Shown piece after piece: positions 52,203 to 62,205 of a stretch of 64,000 bases of DNA; positions within the stretch are counted from its first letter, which is position 1; every line of letters starts with the position of its first letter. The stretch comes from Oscillospiraceae bacterium (lineage in GTDB: Bacteria; Bacillota; Clostridia; Oscillospirales; WRJC01), in NCBI GenBank assembly GCA_009783265.1, contig WRHM01000007.1:62001-126000 (forward strand), read 5' to 3'. Below the pieces are notes generated by a model. That model saw only the letters and a program-made list of their open reading frames with translations. It searched no databases and had not been told where the DNA came from. Position numbers and translations under genes: made by a program.

Positions 52203-53519
52203 ATGATTAAAAATAACAAACCTGAAAAAACAAATCAGATTAAAGTTAAAAACGACGGCTATAAAAGAAAAAGAGATATTAGTTCTGTACAGAAAAACCG
52301 CAATATTGCATACATAAAAAGACCTGAAAATACAGAGCTTATTGATTCTGACATGCCCGAAAACAAGTATTACAGTAATATAGCCTATAAAATCAAACTG
52401 GCTAAATGGTTTCTGATAGCTTTTCTCGTGCTGTTTATTTTCGGCGGCATGGCCCTCAATTCAAAAGAACTCAACGCTGATAATTTAAGCTATCTTTTAA
52501 GATACCTGAATATACAGGGCTCAAATAAATCAATAAAGTCAGATTTTTATATTGAACTTGACGAAGCGTCGTCTGTATGCTATTATAAAAATAATATTGC
52601 CGTACTGAGAAAAAACAGGCTTGATATTTATGACATGAACGGCAAGAGAAATTTCACGTCAAAACTTGTTTATTCAAATCCCGTCCTGAAAACCTCGGAC
52701 AAATATATAATCGCTTATGATTTGGGCATGAATAAACTTGAGATATTTAACTCTTTTTCGAGGGTTTATGAATACAAAGGCGACAGCCCGGTTTATTACG
52801 CGCAGATAACAGACAGGGGAAATATTGTGTATGTAACCGACGAAAAAGGATATAACTCGGCCGTATATGTCATGAACAACGGGTTTGACGTTACGTTCAG
52901 GTGCATGTTTGAGAAAGATTATATAATATGCGCCGATATAGACGATAAAGCCGAAAGGCTTGCCGTTGCCGGATTTTTTGCTCAGGACGGGGATTATTTA
53001 AGCCGGGTGATTTTATACGAGACGCATTCGGAGCAGCCTGTGCGAAAGATAGAAATCCCCGGCGAACAGCCGTATAGTATAAAATTAAACGAAACCGGTA
53101 TTTTCGCGGTTTTTGAAAATTCGTTAAGATTCTATAATCAAAACGGTGACGAGATTTTAAATTATAATTTCACGTACAGAAAAATCGAGGCAATATCGCT
53201 GACTTCAAAACTTGCGGCGGTAGTATTAAACGAAAAAACTTTGGGGACAGACAATAAAATACTGATTTTTGACGGAAATTCCAATGTTTTATATGATAAT
53301 ATAATAAACGCCGAAATTATAGACATGAAATTTTCAGAAGATTATAAATTTTTATATTTTTTGACGCGTACAGGGCTTTATAAAATAAACATAGAGCAAA
53401 AAACGTTTGAGTTTGTGACAAGCGAATACGACGAGACGACAAATTCGATAGTTTACGCAAACGACACAAATATATTTTTATCCGGGCTTTTAAAAATAAA
53501 CGCTGTGGATGCGGAATGA
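52203..53519 (+). CDS. DUF5711 family membrane-anchored propeller protein
   Basis: 438 residues: a basic cytoplasmic N-terminus of about 65 residues, one membrane helix (about 70-92, LAKWFLIAFLVLFIFGGMAL), and an extracellular region of repeated strands resembling a beta-propeller (for example NNIAVLRKNRLDIYDMNGKR and LYFLTRTGLYKINIE). Such proteins are assigned to DUF5711 in clostridia and have no known function. AGGAGA precedes the ATG. It lies between truA and cvpA in the same direction and is probably co-transcribed. Confidence 0.72.
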   Translation: MIKNNKPEKTNQIKVKNDGYKRKRDISSVQKNRNIAYIKRPENTELIDSDMPENKYYSNIAYKIKLAKWFLIAFLVLFIFGGMALNSKELNADNLSYLLRYLNIQGSNKSIKSDFYIELDEASSVCYYKNNIAVLRKNRLDIYDMNGKRNFTSKLVYSNPVLKTSDKYIIAYDLGMNKLEIFNSFSRVYEYKGDSPVYYAQITDRGNIVYVTDEKGYNSAVYVMNNGFDVTFRCMFEKDYIICADIDDKAERLAVAGFFAQDGDYLSRVILYETHSEQPVRKIEIPGEQPYSIKLNETGIFAVFENSLRFYNQNGDEILNYNFTYRKIEAISLTSKLAAVVLNEKTLGTDNKILIFDGNSNVLYDNIINAEIIDMKFSEDYKFLYFLTRTGLYKINIEQKTFEFVTSEYDETTNSIVYANDTNIFLSGLLKINAVDAE

Positions 53520-53572
53520 ATCTGTATAATTTAAATTAATTAAAACAAACCGAAGGGAAGAATATAAATAAT

Positions 53573-54289
53573 ATGAACGCTATTTTGGATATTATAATAA
53601 TAGGCATAATTATTTTTTGCGTTGCGATGGGATACAAAAACGGATTTGTAAAGACCGTAATGAATTTTCTCTCTTTTATTATAGCGTTTTTTATGGCTAA
53701 GACATTCAGCCCGCCGTTGTCTGAGTTTATGTACTCAAGCTGGATAAAGCCGAATTTCGCGGATAAAGCCGCCGCTCAATTAGAAAAATTTCTGACTCCG
53801 AGCGTAAATTTGGATTCGCTTGTCCAGAATCAGCAGAATGATTTTGTGAATATGCTGAAAGGCTACGGGTTTGAACTGCCCGATATAAAAAGCTGGATAA
53901 ACGACGCGGCTTCAAAAGGCGTGTCTGACGTAAACGGATATATCACTACTAATTTAGTTGAGCCGGTGGCGAAAGGCATATCTGATTTTTTAGCTTTTGT
54001 GGCTATTCTTGCAGTCGCTTTAATTTTGCTTAAAATAGCGACTATGCTTATAAACAAAGCGGTAAAACTTCCGGGGCTTAATTTAATAAACAGGACCGGG
54101 GGAATACTTCTCGGATTATTATACGGGATAGTCCTGAGTTATATTTTTGTGCTCCTCGCTTATTATGTATTGCCGTATTTAGCCGCCAATACAGCGATAA
54201 GCTCGGTTCCGTCGGTGGTGGACGACACAATTTTCTTTAAATGGTTCTACGGGCATTCGCCGATAAATTATATAATGAACCTGAATTAA
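53573..54289 (+). CDS. CvpA family membrane protein
   Basis: 238 residues. Membrane helices at about 3-20, 28-45, 135-158 and 175-200, with a soluble segment between the second and third that is longer than in colicin V production protein. The start DIIIIGIIIFCVAMGYKNGF and NRTGGILLGLLYG are typical. The role of Gram-positive CvpA is unclear; cell-envelope functions are discussed. Confidence 0.82.
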   Translation: MNAILDIIIIGIIIFCVAMGYKNGFVKTVMNFLSFIIAFFMAKTFSPPLSEFMYSSWIKPNFADKAAAQLEKFLTPSVNLDSLVQNQQNDFVNMLKGYGFELPDIKSWINDAASKGVSDVNGYITTNLVEPVAKGISDFLAFVAILAVALILLKIATMLINKAVKLPGLNLINRTGGILLGLLYGIVLSYIFVLLAYYVLPYLAANTAISSVPSVVDDTIFFKWFYGHSPINYIMNLN

Positions 54290-54446
54290 TTTTAGATTTA
54301 TATAATTAGACCCATGCGTTAATATATTTGTAAAATTAATTAAAATATAATGAGAATATTTTAACGGCTGCGAAAAAAATATATATTTTTGTGATATAAT
54401 AATCTTTTGGGTAGTGCAGAAATATAAATAAGGATTTTTTCAGTTT

Positions 54447-55043
54447 ATGAGAATTAACATGAAATTAAAATATATCCCGAATATATTGTCGGCGATCAGA
54501 TTAATGCTTGTCCCGGTTTTTATATATCTGTTTTTCGCTTATTATAAAGAAAAGATATATATTCCGTTGTGCGTATTTGTGATTGCGGGCCTGACGGATA
54601 TTATAGACGGGTATCTGGCGCGCAGGAATAACTGGATCACGAATCTGGGGAAATTTCTCGACCCTTTGGCAGACAAGCTTTTGCAGTGTTCGGTTCTGGT
54701 GTGTTTTGTGATAATAAACGTCGTGCCGTGGTGGCTCGCTGGAATGTTTATATTAAAAGAATTATTTATGATATGCGGGGCGCTTATTGTTCTGAAGAAA
54801 ATAAAAGTTACTGTAAGGTCGCATTGGTACGGCAAATTCACCACGGCCGTTTTCTACGCGATAGCACTTCTTGTTTTTATATTTAAGATATTTGAGTTTG
54901 AAATGGGGGGCCCGGTAGCCGTTTCGCTTTTTATTTCGGCATTGATACTGGCCCTTTTCTCAATGGTTATGTATATACTCGACACTTTGCGCATAAACGC
55001 GGAACTTCAGAAGGGAAAAGAAAAAGAAGAAAAAGTAAAATAA
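54447..55043 (+). CDS. pgsA: CDP-diacylglycerol-glycerol-3-phosphate 3-phosphatidyltransferase
   Basis: 198 residues. The CDP-alcohol phosphatidyltransferase signature is complete: DIIDGYLARRNNWITNLG then KFLDPLADK (D-G-x2-A-R-x8-G-x3-D-x3-D). Several membrane helices follow. It makes phosphatidylglycerol phosphate. AAGGA lies 12 bases before this ATG; a second ATG five codons later fits the usual KYIPNILSAIRL start. Confidence 0.93.
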   Translation: MRINMKLKYIPNILSAIRLMLVPVFIYLFFAYYKEKIYIPLCVFVIAGLTDIIDGYLARRNNWITNLGKFLDPLADKLLQCSVLVCFVIINVVPWWLAGMFILKELFMICGALIVLKKIKVTVRSHWYGKFTTAVFYAIALLVFIFKIFEFEMGGPVAVSLFISALILALFSMVMYILDTLRINAELQKGKEKEEKVK

Positions 55044-55100
55044 GAGAAATAAACGACAAATCATTTGTTATTAAATTCAGAGGGGATATAAAAATTATTT

Positions 55101-57584
55101 ATGAAATTATTTCAGTTATGCGATAGATGCAAAAAAAACATGGCCGTTGTTTTTTTTACGCGGATAGAAGGCAACACGAAAAAAAGCGAAGGGATATGCA
55201 TATCATGCGCGCGCGCTTTGAAAATTCCCATACCAACGACGGAAATACTTGAAAAATTGGGTATAAGCGAAGAAGAATTCGAGTATATGACAGAGGGAAT
55301 GAGCGATATGCTGAAAAACGGGGAGATGTTTCCGCCGGATATGGATATGGGAAACATCGATAATTTTGAGGGCTTGAATATTTCGACGGCGGATATGGAT
55401 ATTATGAATATTATAAAAGATACCGGGGATTTGCTGCCCCCTCTGTTTCCGGAAGAAAAGGCTGAAAATAAAGACAATTCTAAAAATAGCCTTAACAATC
55501 CGGTTAATCCAAATAATCCCAATAGTTCAAATAACCCAAATAATCCGAATAATCCAAAGGGAAATGAAAACGAAAAAAGCAGGGACAGGTTTACCAGATC
55601 TGACAGGTTTGATAAAGACGAAAAAAACAGAAAACCCAATCCCAGACGCAAAAATCTTGAGGCTTACTGCATAGATTTGACCCAAAGGGCAAGAGAAGGC
55701 AAACTTGATAAAATAATAGGCAGGGAAAAAGAGCTTGAGAGAATTATCCAGATTTTGTGCCGCAGACAGAAAAATAACCCGTGTTTAATAGGCGAGCCGG
55801 GCGTGGGAAAAACCGCGATAGCCGAAGCTTTGGCAAATAAAATCGCCGCGAATAAAGCCCCTGTCAAACTCGAAAAAAAAGAAATTCATTTGCTTGATTT
55901 GACGGGATTAGTCGCGGGAACGCAGTTTCGCGGTCAGTTCGAAAGCAGAATGAAAGGGCTTATCGAAGAAATAAAACGGCTGGGGAATATAATTTTAGTT
56001 ATAGACGAAGTGCATACTATTGTCGGCGCGGGAGACGCGGAAGGCTCGATGAACGCCGCGAATATATTAAAGCCCGCTTTGTCGAGAGGGGATATTCAGG
56101 TAATAGGCGCGACTACTCTTGGGGAATACAGAAGATTTATAGAAAAAGATTCGGCGTTGGAGAGAAGATTCCAGCCTATTATAGTAAAAGAGCCTTCTAT
56201 AGATGAGAGCGTGGAAATGCTGCTTGAAACAAAAGAATATTACGCGAAGTTTCACGGGATAAAAATATCCAAAGAAGCAGTTCGGCAGGCTGTTATATTA
56301 TCAGAAAGATATATAACCGACAGGTTTTTGCCGGACAAGGCGATTGATTTGATCGACGAAGCAGCTGCTTATGTCGCTATAAATTCAAAAGTGATTGAAC
56401 AAATGCAGAGGCTTATGGATTTGCTGGACGAAACAGATTTCGAGATAGAACTGATAGAGTCGGGAAATAATATGCCCGCAGACGAGACAGAAAAAGCCGA
56501 ATTATATCACAGATTAGCGGATTTGAAATCCAAAAAATTAAATCTTCTCAAAGAACATGAGGAATTGTCGGCGGAAAGAGAGAAAATAGAGATTAAGACA
56601 GAAGACTTGGCGCATGTGATAGAAAAATGGACGGGGATTCCGGCAAGCAGCATAACCGAAAACGAGTTCGCGAGGTTAAACGGGCTTGAATCACGGCTCA
56701 GGGCGAGGCTTGTCGGGCAAAACGAAGCGATTGACTCAGTCGTCCGTGCAGTCAAGCGTTCAAGAGTTGGTATATCTTATAAGAGAAAGCCTGTGTCGTT
56801 TATATTCGCGGGACCTACGGGCGTTGGTAAAACTGAATTAGTAAGAACTCTGGCAATGGATTTGTTTAACACGCCGGAATCTTTGATAAGATTAGATATG
56901 TCTGAATTTATGGAGAAATTCGCGGTATCAAGAATTATCGGCGCGCCTCCGGGATATGTGGGTTATGACGAAGCCGGACAGTTGACAGAAAAAATCAGGC
57001 GCAAGCCGTATTCTGTGATTTTATTCGACGAAATAGAAAAAGCCCACCCAGACGTAATGAATATATTATTGCAGATACTTGACGACGGAAAGATAACAGA
57101 CGCCCACGGCAGGGAAGTAAATTTCGAGAATACGATAATAGTCATGACGACAAACGCGGGGTCTAATTTAAACATGTCGGCATTGGGATTTTCAGAGAGC
57201 GAGAGCAAATCCGCCGAAAATAAAACGCAGAAAGCGTTGTCTGATTTTTTGAGGCCTGAATTTTTAAACAGGGTTGACGAGATTATCACGTTTAATTCTT
57301 TAAGCGAAGAGAATTTTACAGAGATTTCAAAAATAATGCTGAATGATTTGAAAAACGCGCTGAACGAAAAGAATATAAGTTTTGATTTCACGGATGAAGC
57401 GGCTAAAATAATCGCGAAAAAAGCTTACAGCAAAAAATACGGCGCGAGAAACCTGCGCAGGCTGATCCAAACCGAAGTCGAGGATAAAATGGCTAATTTA
57501 ATAATCGAGAGCAGGGAAAGGACAAATCTGATATTTTCACTTGATGCTGGCGAAACCGGGGATTTGGCGATTTTGCTTGTGTAG
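55101..57584 (+). CDS. ClpE-like AAA+ unfoldase
   Basis: 827 residues. An N-terminal zinc finger (Cys7, 10, 33, 36; CDRC and CISC) replaces the Clp_N domain, as in ClpE. Then come a Gly/Glu/Met-rich stretch, an Asn-Pro repeat linker (about 131-152), and AAA1 with GEPGVGKT (231-238) and LVIDEVHTIVGAG. A UVR-like M segment follows, then AAA2 with GPTGVGKTELVRTLA, LFDEIEKAHPDV and the C-terminal ClpB_D2-small domain. ClpP-type peptidase partnering is expected. It stands after pgsA rather than in a ctsR-mcsAB operon, and no ctsR box was seen. Confidence 0.9.
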   Translation: MKLFQLCDRCKKNMAVVFFTRIEGNTKKSEGICISCARALKIPIPTTEILEKLGISEEEFEYMTEGMSDMLKNGEMFPPDMDMGNIDNFEGLNISTADMDIMNIIKDTGDLLPPLFPEEKAENKDNSKNSLNNPVNPNNPNSSNNPNNPNNPKGNENEKSRDRFTRSDRFDKDEKNRKPNPRRKNLEAYCIDLTQRAREGKLDKIIGREKELERIIQILCRRQKNNPCLIGEPGVGKTAIAEALANKIAANKAPVKLEKKEIHLLDLTGLVAGTQFRGQFESRMKGLIEEIKRLGNIILVIDEVHTIVGAGDAEGSMNAANILKPALSRGDIQVIGATTLGEYRRFIEKDSALERRFQPIIVKEPSIDESVEMLLETKEYYAKFHGIKISKEAVRQAVILSERYITDRFLPDKAIDLIDEAAAYVAINSKVIEQMQRLMDLLDETDFEIELIESGNNMPADETEKAELYHRLADLKSKKLNLLKEHEELSAEREKIEIKTEDLAHVIEKWTGIPASSITENEFARLNGLESRLRARLVGQNEAIDSVVRAVKRSRVGISYKRKPVSFIFAGPTGVGKTELVRTLAMDLFNTPESLIRLDMSEFMEKFAVSRIIGAPPGYVGYDEAGQLTEKIRRKPYSVILFDEIEKAHPDVMNILLQILDDGKITDAHGREVNFENTIIVMTTNAGSNLNMSALGFSESESKSAENKTQKALSDFLRPEFLNRVDEIITFNSLSEENFTEISKIMLNDLKNALNEKNISFDFTDEAAKIIAKKAYSKKYGARNLRRLIQTEVEDKMANLIIESRERTNLIFSLDAGETGDLAILLV

Positions 57585-57613
57585 GGAATTTATATTATGT
57601 ACGGATATGAATT

Positions 57614-57696
57614 GTAGGGGCTGGCGTCCCCGACAGCCCGCAAATATGATTTAACGCCGGTTTTTTCGGCGGGACGTCGAGGACGCCGTCCCCTAC
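57614..57696. repeat. GTAGGG palindromic element, 83 bp, intergenic
   Basis: Left arm GTAGGGGCTGGCGTCCCCGA, right arm GCGGGACGTCGAGGACGCCG ending CCCCTAC, with an AT-rich middle. The last 28 bases are identical to those of the copy inside the DUF512 gene. Confidence 0.87.
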
Positions 57697-57757
57697 TAAT
57701 AAGCATAACATACGTTAGTAAAATTTATTTGGCAAAAATTCATGAGGGTATAATTCT

Positions 57758-58333
57758 ATGGCAAAAATTATTGTGATTGATACAGAAACGGTGACAGGCA
57801 TGTATGGTCTTTTGTCCGTCGGCGCGGTAATTGCGGAATTGTACGGCGATAAAATAACCCCGGTTGATACATATTTCGGATTCAGCGACGAGTTCGAACA
57901 CGGGTTTTACTTCGCGCAGCAGTATGCCTATGCGCTGCGAAACGGCGTAAAACGCAAGTCGCGCCGTGAAATTGAATATGAACTTGCAAATTTGGTTCGC
58001 CGTTATAATATAAATACGGCATTTGCGTATAACGCGAGTTTCGATAAAGCCGTTACAGGAGAATATTTGCCGGCTTTGAAGTTTAATTGGTTTGATTTGA
58101 TGAAACCCGCCCGTCAGATTCTTGCCGGCGCGGAGCATTACACCGCATACAAAAAATTTCATCCGCACATCGAACTGACTCGCGGCGGAATTTTAAAACG
58201 CGGTTACAGCGTGGATTGCGTGGGGCGTTATCTCGGACTGCCGCGCGAAACTCATGTGGCTATTGAAGACGCGCAAATGGAAACTGAAATAGCCGTCCGG
58301 CTCGGACTGTTTAATTGCGCTTCGGTTTGCTGA
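57758..58333 (+). CDS. DEDDh-type 3'-5' exonuclease (DnaQ-like)
   Basis: 191 residues with an RNase T/DnaQ fold: Exo I VIDTETVTG (Asp-x-Glu), Exo II FAYNASFDKA, and Exo III HVAIEDAQME (His and Asp, DEDDh type). It removes nucleotides from a 3' end. It is a standalone exonuclease, not a polymerase subunit domain. A GAGGG site precedes the ATG. It lies alone between repeats and the solute-binding protein. Confidence 0.87.
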   Translation: MAKIIVIDTETVTGMYGLLSVGAVIAELYGDKITPVDTYFGFSDEFEHGFYFAQQYAYALRNGVKRKSRREIEYELANLVRRYNINTAFAYNASFDKAVTGEYLPALKFNWFDLMKPARQILAGAEHYTAYKKFHPHIELTRGGILKRGYSVDCVGRYLGLPRETHVAIEDAQMETEIAVRLGLFNCASVC

Positions 58334-58377
58334 AAATATTATGAAAAAATAATTATAAATAGTGGGGGATATAAATT

Positions 58378-59868
58378 ATGAAGTTATTAAAAATTACAGT
58401 GTTAATTTTATGTATGGCATTTATTGTTATGCAATTATTTGCGTGTGATAATCCCGGCAAATCGCAAAATGATTCAGATAACTCTAAAACGACAACTGAT
58501 GATCAGTTAGACGGCGAAAATCCTGAAGATTCTCAAAATAATGAGATTGATTCAAGACTTGACGTTTCAGACGGCTTGCCGGAAGCCGACTTCGGAAATT
58601 CTGCATTTACTGTGCTATATCCGGACTGGGCGGCTTATCAGACTTATCTGGTTGCGGAAGAAGATAACGGCGATCTTATGAACGATGTTGTCTATTATCG
58701 TCAAAAACACGTCGAGGACAGGTTTAACATACAAATGAAATGGGTTAAAATCGAAGATCAGAGCTTGCCCAATTTAAAAAACAGCGTCAAATCCGGAATA
58801 CATGAATATGATCTGGCCCTGACTATGTACAGCAATTCAATCGACACTTTTGCCGCGGATAATTATGTCCTTGACTGGAATACCGTGCCTAATGTTGATT
58901 TTTCAAAGCCGTGGTGGAATACAAATTCAAACGATACGCTTTCGCTTAACGGAAAAGTATTTTTTGCCGTTTCTGATTTTATTATACCCGAGCCGAACGT
59001 CACTTTTTTCAACAAAGATATGATTCAGAGTTACGGGCTTGAAGATCCGTATAAGATAGTGCGCGACGGAAAATGGACATACGACAAAATGTATGAAATG
59101 GGCAAAGTAGTAGCTAAAGACCTGGACGGAGACGGTTTATGGACTGACAAAGACCAATACGGGCTTGTAACTCAGCTTAACTGGTATTTTTATTCAGTTC
59201 CGCAATCCGCAGGGATAAACTTAGTTGAAAAAGACGGCGAAGGCCGATTGGTTCTGACTACTGCCGTCGAAAGGCTGCATGAGGCGCTCATAAGCGTTGA
59301 CAGGCTTGTCAACGATAAATCAGTGACGTTCACGTATCCTTACGGGGCAATGGGAGATCAATATATATCCGCTCTGCCTTTGTCGTCGGGGCAAGTTCTG
59401 TTTCATTGGGACCCGCTTGCCCAGGCTTTCAGATACAGGGCGATAGACGCTTTTGACTATGGCATTCTTCCGTGGCCCAAACTGGATGACGAACAGGAAA
59501 GCTACCGGCACTTTTCACACAACGGGTTTATAGTTGTTCCGACTACAAATCCGGATTTGGCAAAAACCGGGATTATAGTTGAAGCTTTGTCGGCGGAATC
59601 ATATAAATATTGCGTTCCCGCATATAACGAAGTTCTTCTGGGCATAAAACTTACCCGCGATCAAGATTCGGTCGAAATGCTTAATTTGATATACAGCACC
59701 TGTGTTTTTGATATAGGCAGAAATTATCTGGGCGGCGACCCTATGCAAACCGGATTCCGCGATTTATTGGAAAAGGGCAGTACGGATTATATTTCGTTCT
59801 ATGAAAAAAACGCGGCAAAAACACAGGCAAGGCTTGATAAATTATATGACGCTATAATGGCGCAGTAA
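58378..59868 (+). CDS. extracellular solute-binding lipoprotein, family 1 type
   Basis: 496 residues. Signal peptide with lipobox LFAC (Cys23), a 40-residue Ser/Asn/Asp linker, then a sugar-binding-protein fold: DLALTMYSNSIDTFA, PWWNTNSNDTLSLNGKVFFA, EPNVTFFNKDMI and DGKWTYDKMYEMGK, text usual in clostridial family 1 carbohydrate-binding proteins. No permease or ATPase gene is adjacent, so it must work with a transporter encoded elsewhere. GTGGGGG precedes the ATG. Confidence 0.88.
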   Translation: MKLLKITVLILCMAFIVMQLFACDNPGKSQNDSDNSKTTTDDQLDGENPEDSQNNEIDSRLDVSDGLPEADFGNSAFTVLYPDWAAYQTYLVAEEDNGDLMNDVVYYRQKHVEDRFNIQMKWVKIEDQSLPNLKNSVKSGIHEYDLALTMYSNSIDTFAADNYVLDWNTVPNVDFSKPWWNTNSNDTLSLNGKVFFAVSDFIIPEPNVTFFNKDMIQSYGLEDPYKIVRDGKWTYDKMYEMGKVVAKDLDGDGLWTDKDQYGLVTQLNWYFYSVPQSAGINLVEKDGEGRLVLTTAVERLHEALISVDRLVNDKSVTFTYPYGAMGDQYISALPLSSGQVLFHWDPLAQAFRYRAIDAFDYGILPWPKLDDEQESYRHFSHNGFIVVPTTNPDLAKTGIIVEALSAESYKYCVPAYNEVLLGIKLTRDQDSVEMLNLIYSTCVFDIGRNYLGGDPMQTGFRDLLEKGSTDYISFYEKNAAKTQARLDKLYDAIMAQ

Positions 59869-59926
59869 GAAATTATAAACTAAAATAAAACAAATTCAAA
59901 ATAAAATAGTGATGATACGTAAATTT

Positions 59927-59954
59927 GTAGGGACGCGATATATCGCGTCCCTAC
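59927..59954. repeat. GTAGGG minimal palindrome, 28 bp, supplying the alr stop codon
   Basis: A perfect palindrome with half GTAGGGACGCGATA. The right end overlaps the last codon of alr: the TAG stop is the TAG of GTAGGG read on the minus strand. The same size class occurs at 63521-63548. Confidence 0.85.
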
Positions 59955-61204
59955 AAACCATTATCATCCTCAGGTTGTTTTACTATATAATTCAACTGCC
60001 CTGTTTCCTCGCCGTTTTTGTAAAATATTCGTGGCACTCTTTTGCCTATAAGACATACGACTTCATAGTTTATCGTCTCCATCATGTCGGCGACATAGTC
60101 TACAGAGATATACTCGCCGCTTTTTTCGTCGTAGCCGAACACTGTCACGGTATCGCCGGCTTTGACATTTTCGCATTGCGTCACGTCAATCATGCTCTGG
60201 TCCATGCAAATCCTGCCGATTACAGGCACTTGTCTCCCGTTGACTATCACGCTCGCGGAATTTGACAGCAGCCGTGAAAATCCGTCGGCGTATCCTATCG
60301 GGAGAGTTGCGCAGAATATATCTTTTCCGGATTTATAAGTCCTGCCGTAACTTACAGTTTCGCCCTGTTTTACTTCATGAATCTGCGATATTATAGTTTT
60401 AAGCTCCATTGCGGGAACAAGCCCGGTATTTTCAGTTTCAGCCTCAGCCGCCGTTGATTTTGACGGATAAAGCCCGTATAAAATCAGCCCGCACCGGACA
60501 TAATCCAGATGCGTATCTTTAAAATTTAACGTCGCGCCGCTGTTTGCCGCGTGTTTAATATCAAAAAATATATTTTCTTTTTCAAGAGAGTTTATAAGTT
60601 CCTGAAATAAATTAAACTGCTCTAACGTAAAATTTGATTTTTTGTCGTCCGAAACGGCAAAATGAGTGAATATCCCCTCGCATATAATATTATTTAAGTT
60701 TTTTATCGCTTTTATTTTATCTATAATATCTTTGTCTTTGTTTTTAGCTGTATATCTGAAGCCGATACGGTTCATACCCGTATCTATTTTTATGTGGATT
60801 TTTATGTTTTTGTTTTGCGACGCGCCGAGGGCGGCGTGCCCTACAATTTCTGATATTTCTTTGACATAATCAAAATCAAGCGCAGTCTGTATTATATTAT
60901 ATTTTATAAGTTTTTTTATATTTTCGTCAGACGGGTTTGTATATCCGAGTATCAATATATTTTGAGTTATGCCGTTTTCACGTAATTGCATAGCTTCGTC
61001 TATCGACGACACGCCGAAAAAGTCAACGCCGCACTCTGCGAGTTCGCGTGCGACAAACGTCGCGCCGTGACCGTATGCGTCGGCCTTGACTATCGCCATA
61101 ATTTTTGATTTGCCGTCCAGTATTTTATTGATAATACGTACATTTTCTCTAATCGCGTCAAGATTGATTTTAACCCATGTGCGTCTTTCCGCTTTTTGAT
61201 TCAT
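59951..61204 (-). CDS. alr: alanine racemase
   Basis: 417 residues, a little longer than usual. It interconverts L- and D-alanine for peptidoglycan. The PLP lysine is in AIVKADAYGHGA, the second-domain catalytic tyrosine in VSYGRTYKSG, and IDTGMNRIGFR, GRICMDQSMIDVT are typical. Residues 121-128 (VGHAALGA) are encoded by a GTAGGG element (60819-60844). The C-terminus ends in a palindrome. A lipoprotein gene precedes it by 57 bases on the same strand. Confidence 0.96.
   Translation of the reverse strand: MNQKAERRTWVKINLDAIRENVRIINKILDGKSKIMAIVKADAYGHGATFVARELAECGVDFFGVSSIDEAMQLRENGITQNILILGYTNPSDENIKKLIKYNIIQTALDFDYVKEISEIVGHAALGASQNKNIKIHIKIDTGMNRIGFRYTAKNKDKDIIDKIKAIKNLNNIICEGIFTHFAVSDDKKSNFTLEQFNLFQELINSLEKENIFFDIKHAANSGATLNFKDTHLDYVRCGLILYGLYPSKSTAAEAETENTGLVPAMELKTIISQIHEVKQGETVSYGRTYKSGKDIFCATLPIGYADGFSRLLSNSASVIVNGRQVPVIGRICMDQSMIDVTQCENVKAGDTVTVFGYDEKSGEYISVDYVADMMETINYEVVCLIGKRVPRIFYKNGEETGQLNYIVKQPEDDNGL
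60819..60844. repeat. GTAGGG palindromic element inside alr (26 bp)
   Basis: Minus strand GTAGGGCACGCCGCCCTCGG then CGCGTC, followed by GCAAAAC as in the tsaD copy. It falls just before the IKIHIKIDTGM block, in a loop. Confidence 0.65.
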
Positions 61205-61261
61205 ATATTTTTTTATTCCCTTTTGTTATAGTAATAGTTAGTTATAATCATATCTAAAAAA

Positions 61262-61945
61262 TTATGTATAAATAAAATCGTCCACCACGTTATAATCATA
61301 TACTTCGTCCGAATCATTATCTTTTGTGAGCGGCTCTATCATATTTTCAAATTTTTTAACGTCTAAAACTATATCAGTCCCGTTTAGATTTTCAGTTAAT
61401 CTTATAATCGAGCCGTCAAGTTTATTTACATACGCTTTTATGTCGCCGCTTTCGCCTTGCACGCCAATTTCCACTATATCTATGCCGTCTACGGGGGCAG
61501 TATCCGTGACATATTTTTCTATGTATGGCGCGGACAGAGTTTCAAAAGCTGTTTTGAGGGCTTCAAGATTCGTAAAAATCTCGCTGTTTGTCTTAAATCT
61601 CAAATCGTCGAAAAACAAAAACACGCCGTTGTCGAAAAATTCGACCGTGAGTCCTTCAGTAACGTCGCCGGACGTGAATTTTATCCTGAATTCCCCTCTT
61701 TCGATTTTGTCGCCGGTTACAGTATTCGCGCCGCACTCGATTGTAACGTCGTATTTTTCGCCGTTTTGCGTCAGGATACCTTCGATATTATACGGCATAG
61801 CCAATTTTTTCTCTAAAAATTCCCCGTTATATAAAGACGACTTGTTTAACGGCCCCGAGCATGCAAAATTATTAGCGCATAAAAAAAGCAATATTAAAAT
61901 AATAAATATATTTTTTATTTTTTTTATTATAGCAAAAGATTTCAT
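61262..61945 (-). CDS. lipoprotein of unknown function
   Basis: 227 residues: signal peptide with FAC near residue 29 (an earlier FLC at 23 is also possible), then a beta-rich domain with alternating acidic and hydrophobic stretches (YDVTIECGANTVTGDKIERG). No motif recognised; the pattern of strands resembles LolA/LppX-like lipid-binding folds, which is only an impression. It precedes alr in the same direction. Confidence 0.6.
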   Translation of the reverse strand: MKSFAIIKKIKNIFIILILLFLCANNFACSGPLNKSSLYNGEFLEKKLAMPYNIEGILTQNGEKYDVTIECGANTVTGDKIERGEFRIKFTSGDVTEGLTVEFFDNGVFLFFDDLRFKTNSEIFTNLEALKTAFETLSAPYIEKYVTDTAPVDGIDIVEIGVQGESGDIKAYVNKLDGSIIRLTENLNGTDIVLDVKKFENMIEPLTKDNDSDEVYDYNVVDDFIYT

Positions 61946-62129
61946 AAAAATTTTACCTCTCTATTATATTTTTTAATTAATATATTTATATTCTCAAGCG
62001 GCGCGTTTATGCTATCGGCGTTTATAATTATATCAGTTATAATATTATAATAAAGAACAGATAAAATTTCTGTAGAATAATATTACCACATAAAATATTA
62101 TTTTGCAACTGATTTTTGAAGAATATATG

Positions 62130-62158
62130 TTGATTATTGCGTTCAAATCTGATATAAT
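62130..62158 (+). promoter_or_regulatory. sigma-A promoter of the mini cell-wall protein
   Basis: TTGATT and TATAAT with a 17-base spacer, 47 bases before the ATG at 62206. Confidence 0.7.
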
Positions 62159-62205
62159 ATAAAAAACTTGAAAAATCTGAAAAATTTATGAAAGGAAATT
62201 GGATT

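Noticed and set aside
55112-55651. 179-residue frame opposite the clpE-like gene
   Set aside because: Its Leu/Phe/Gly-rich sequence is the reverse of the Asn-Pro linker; no start signals.
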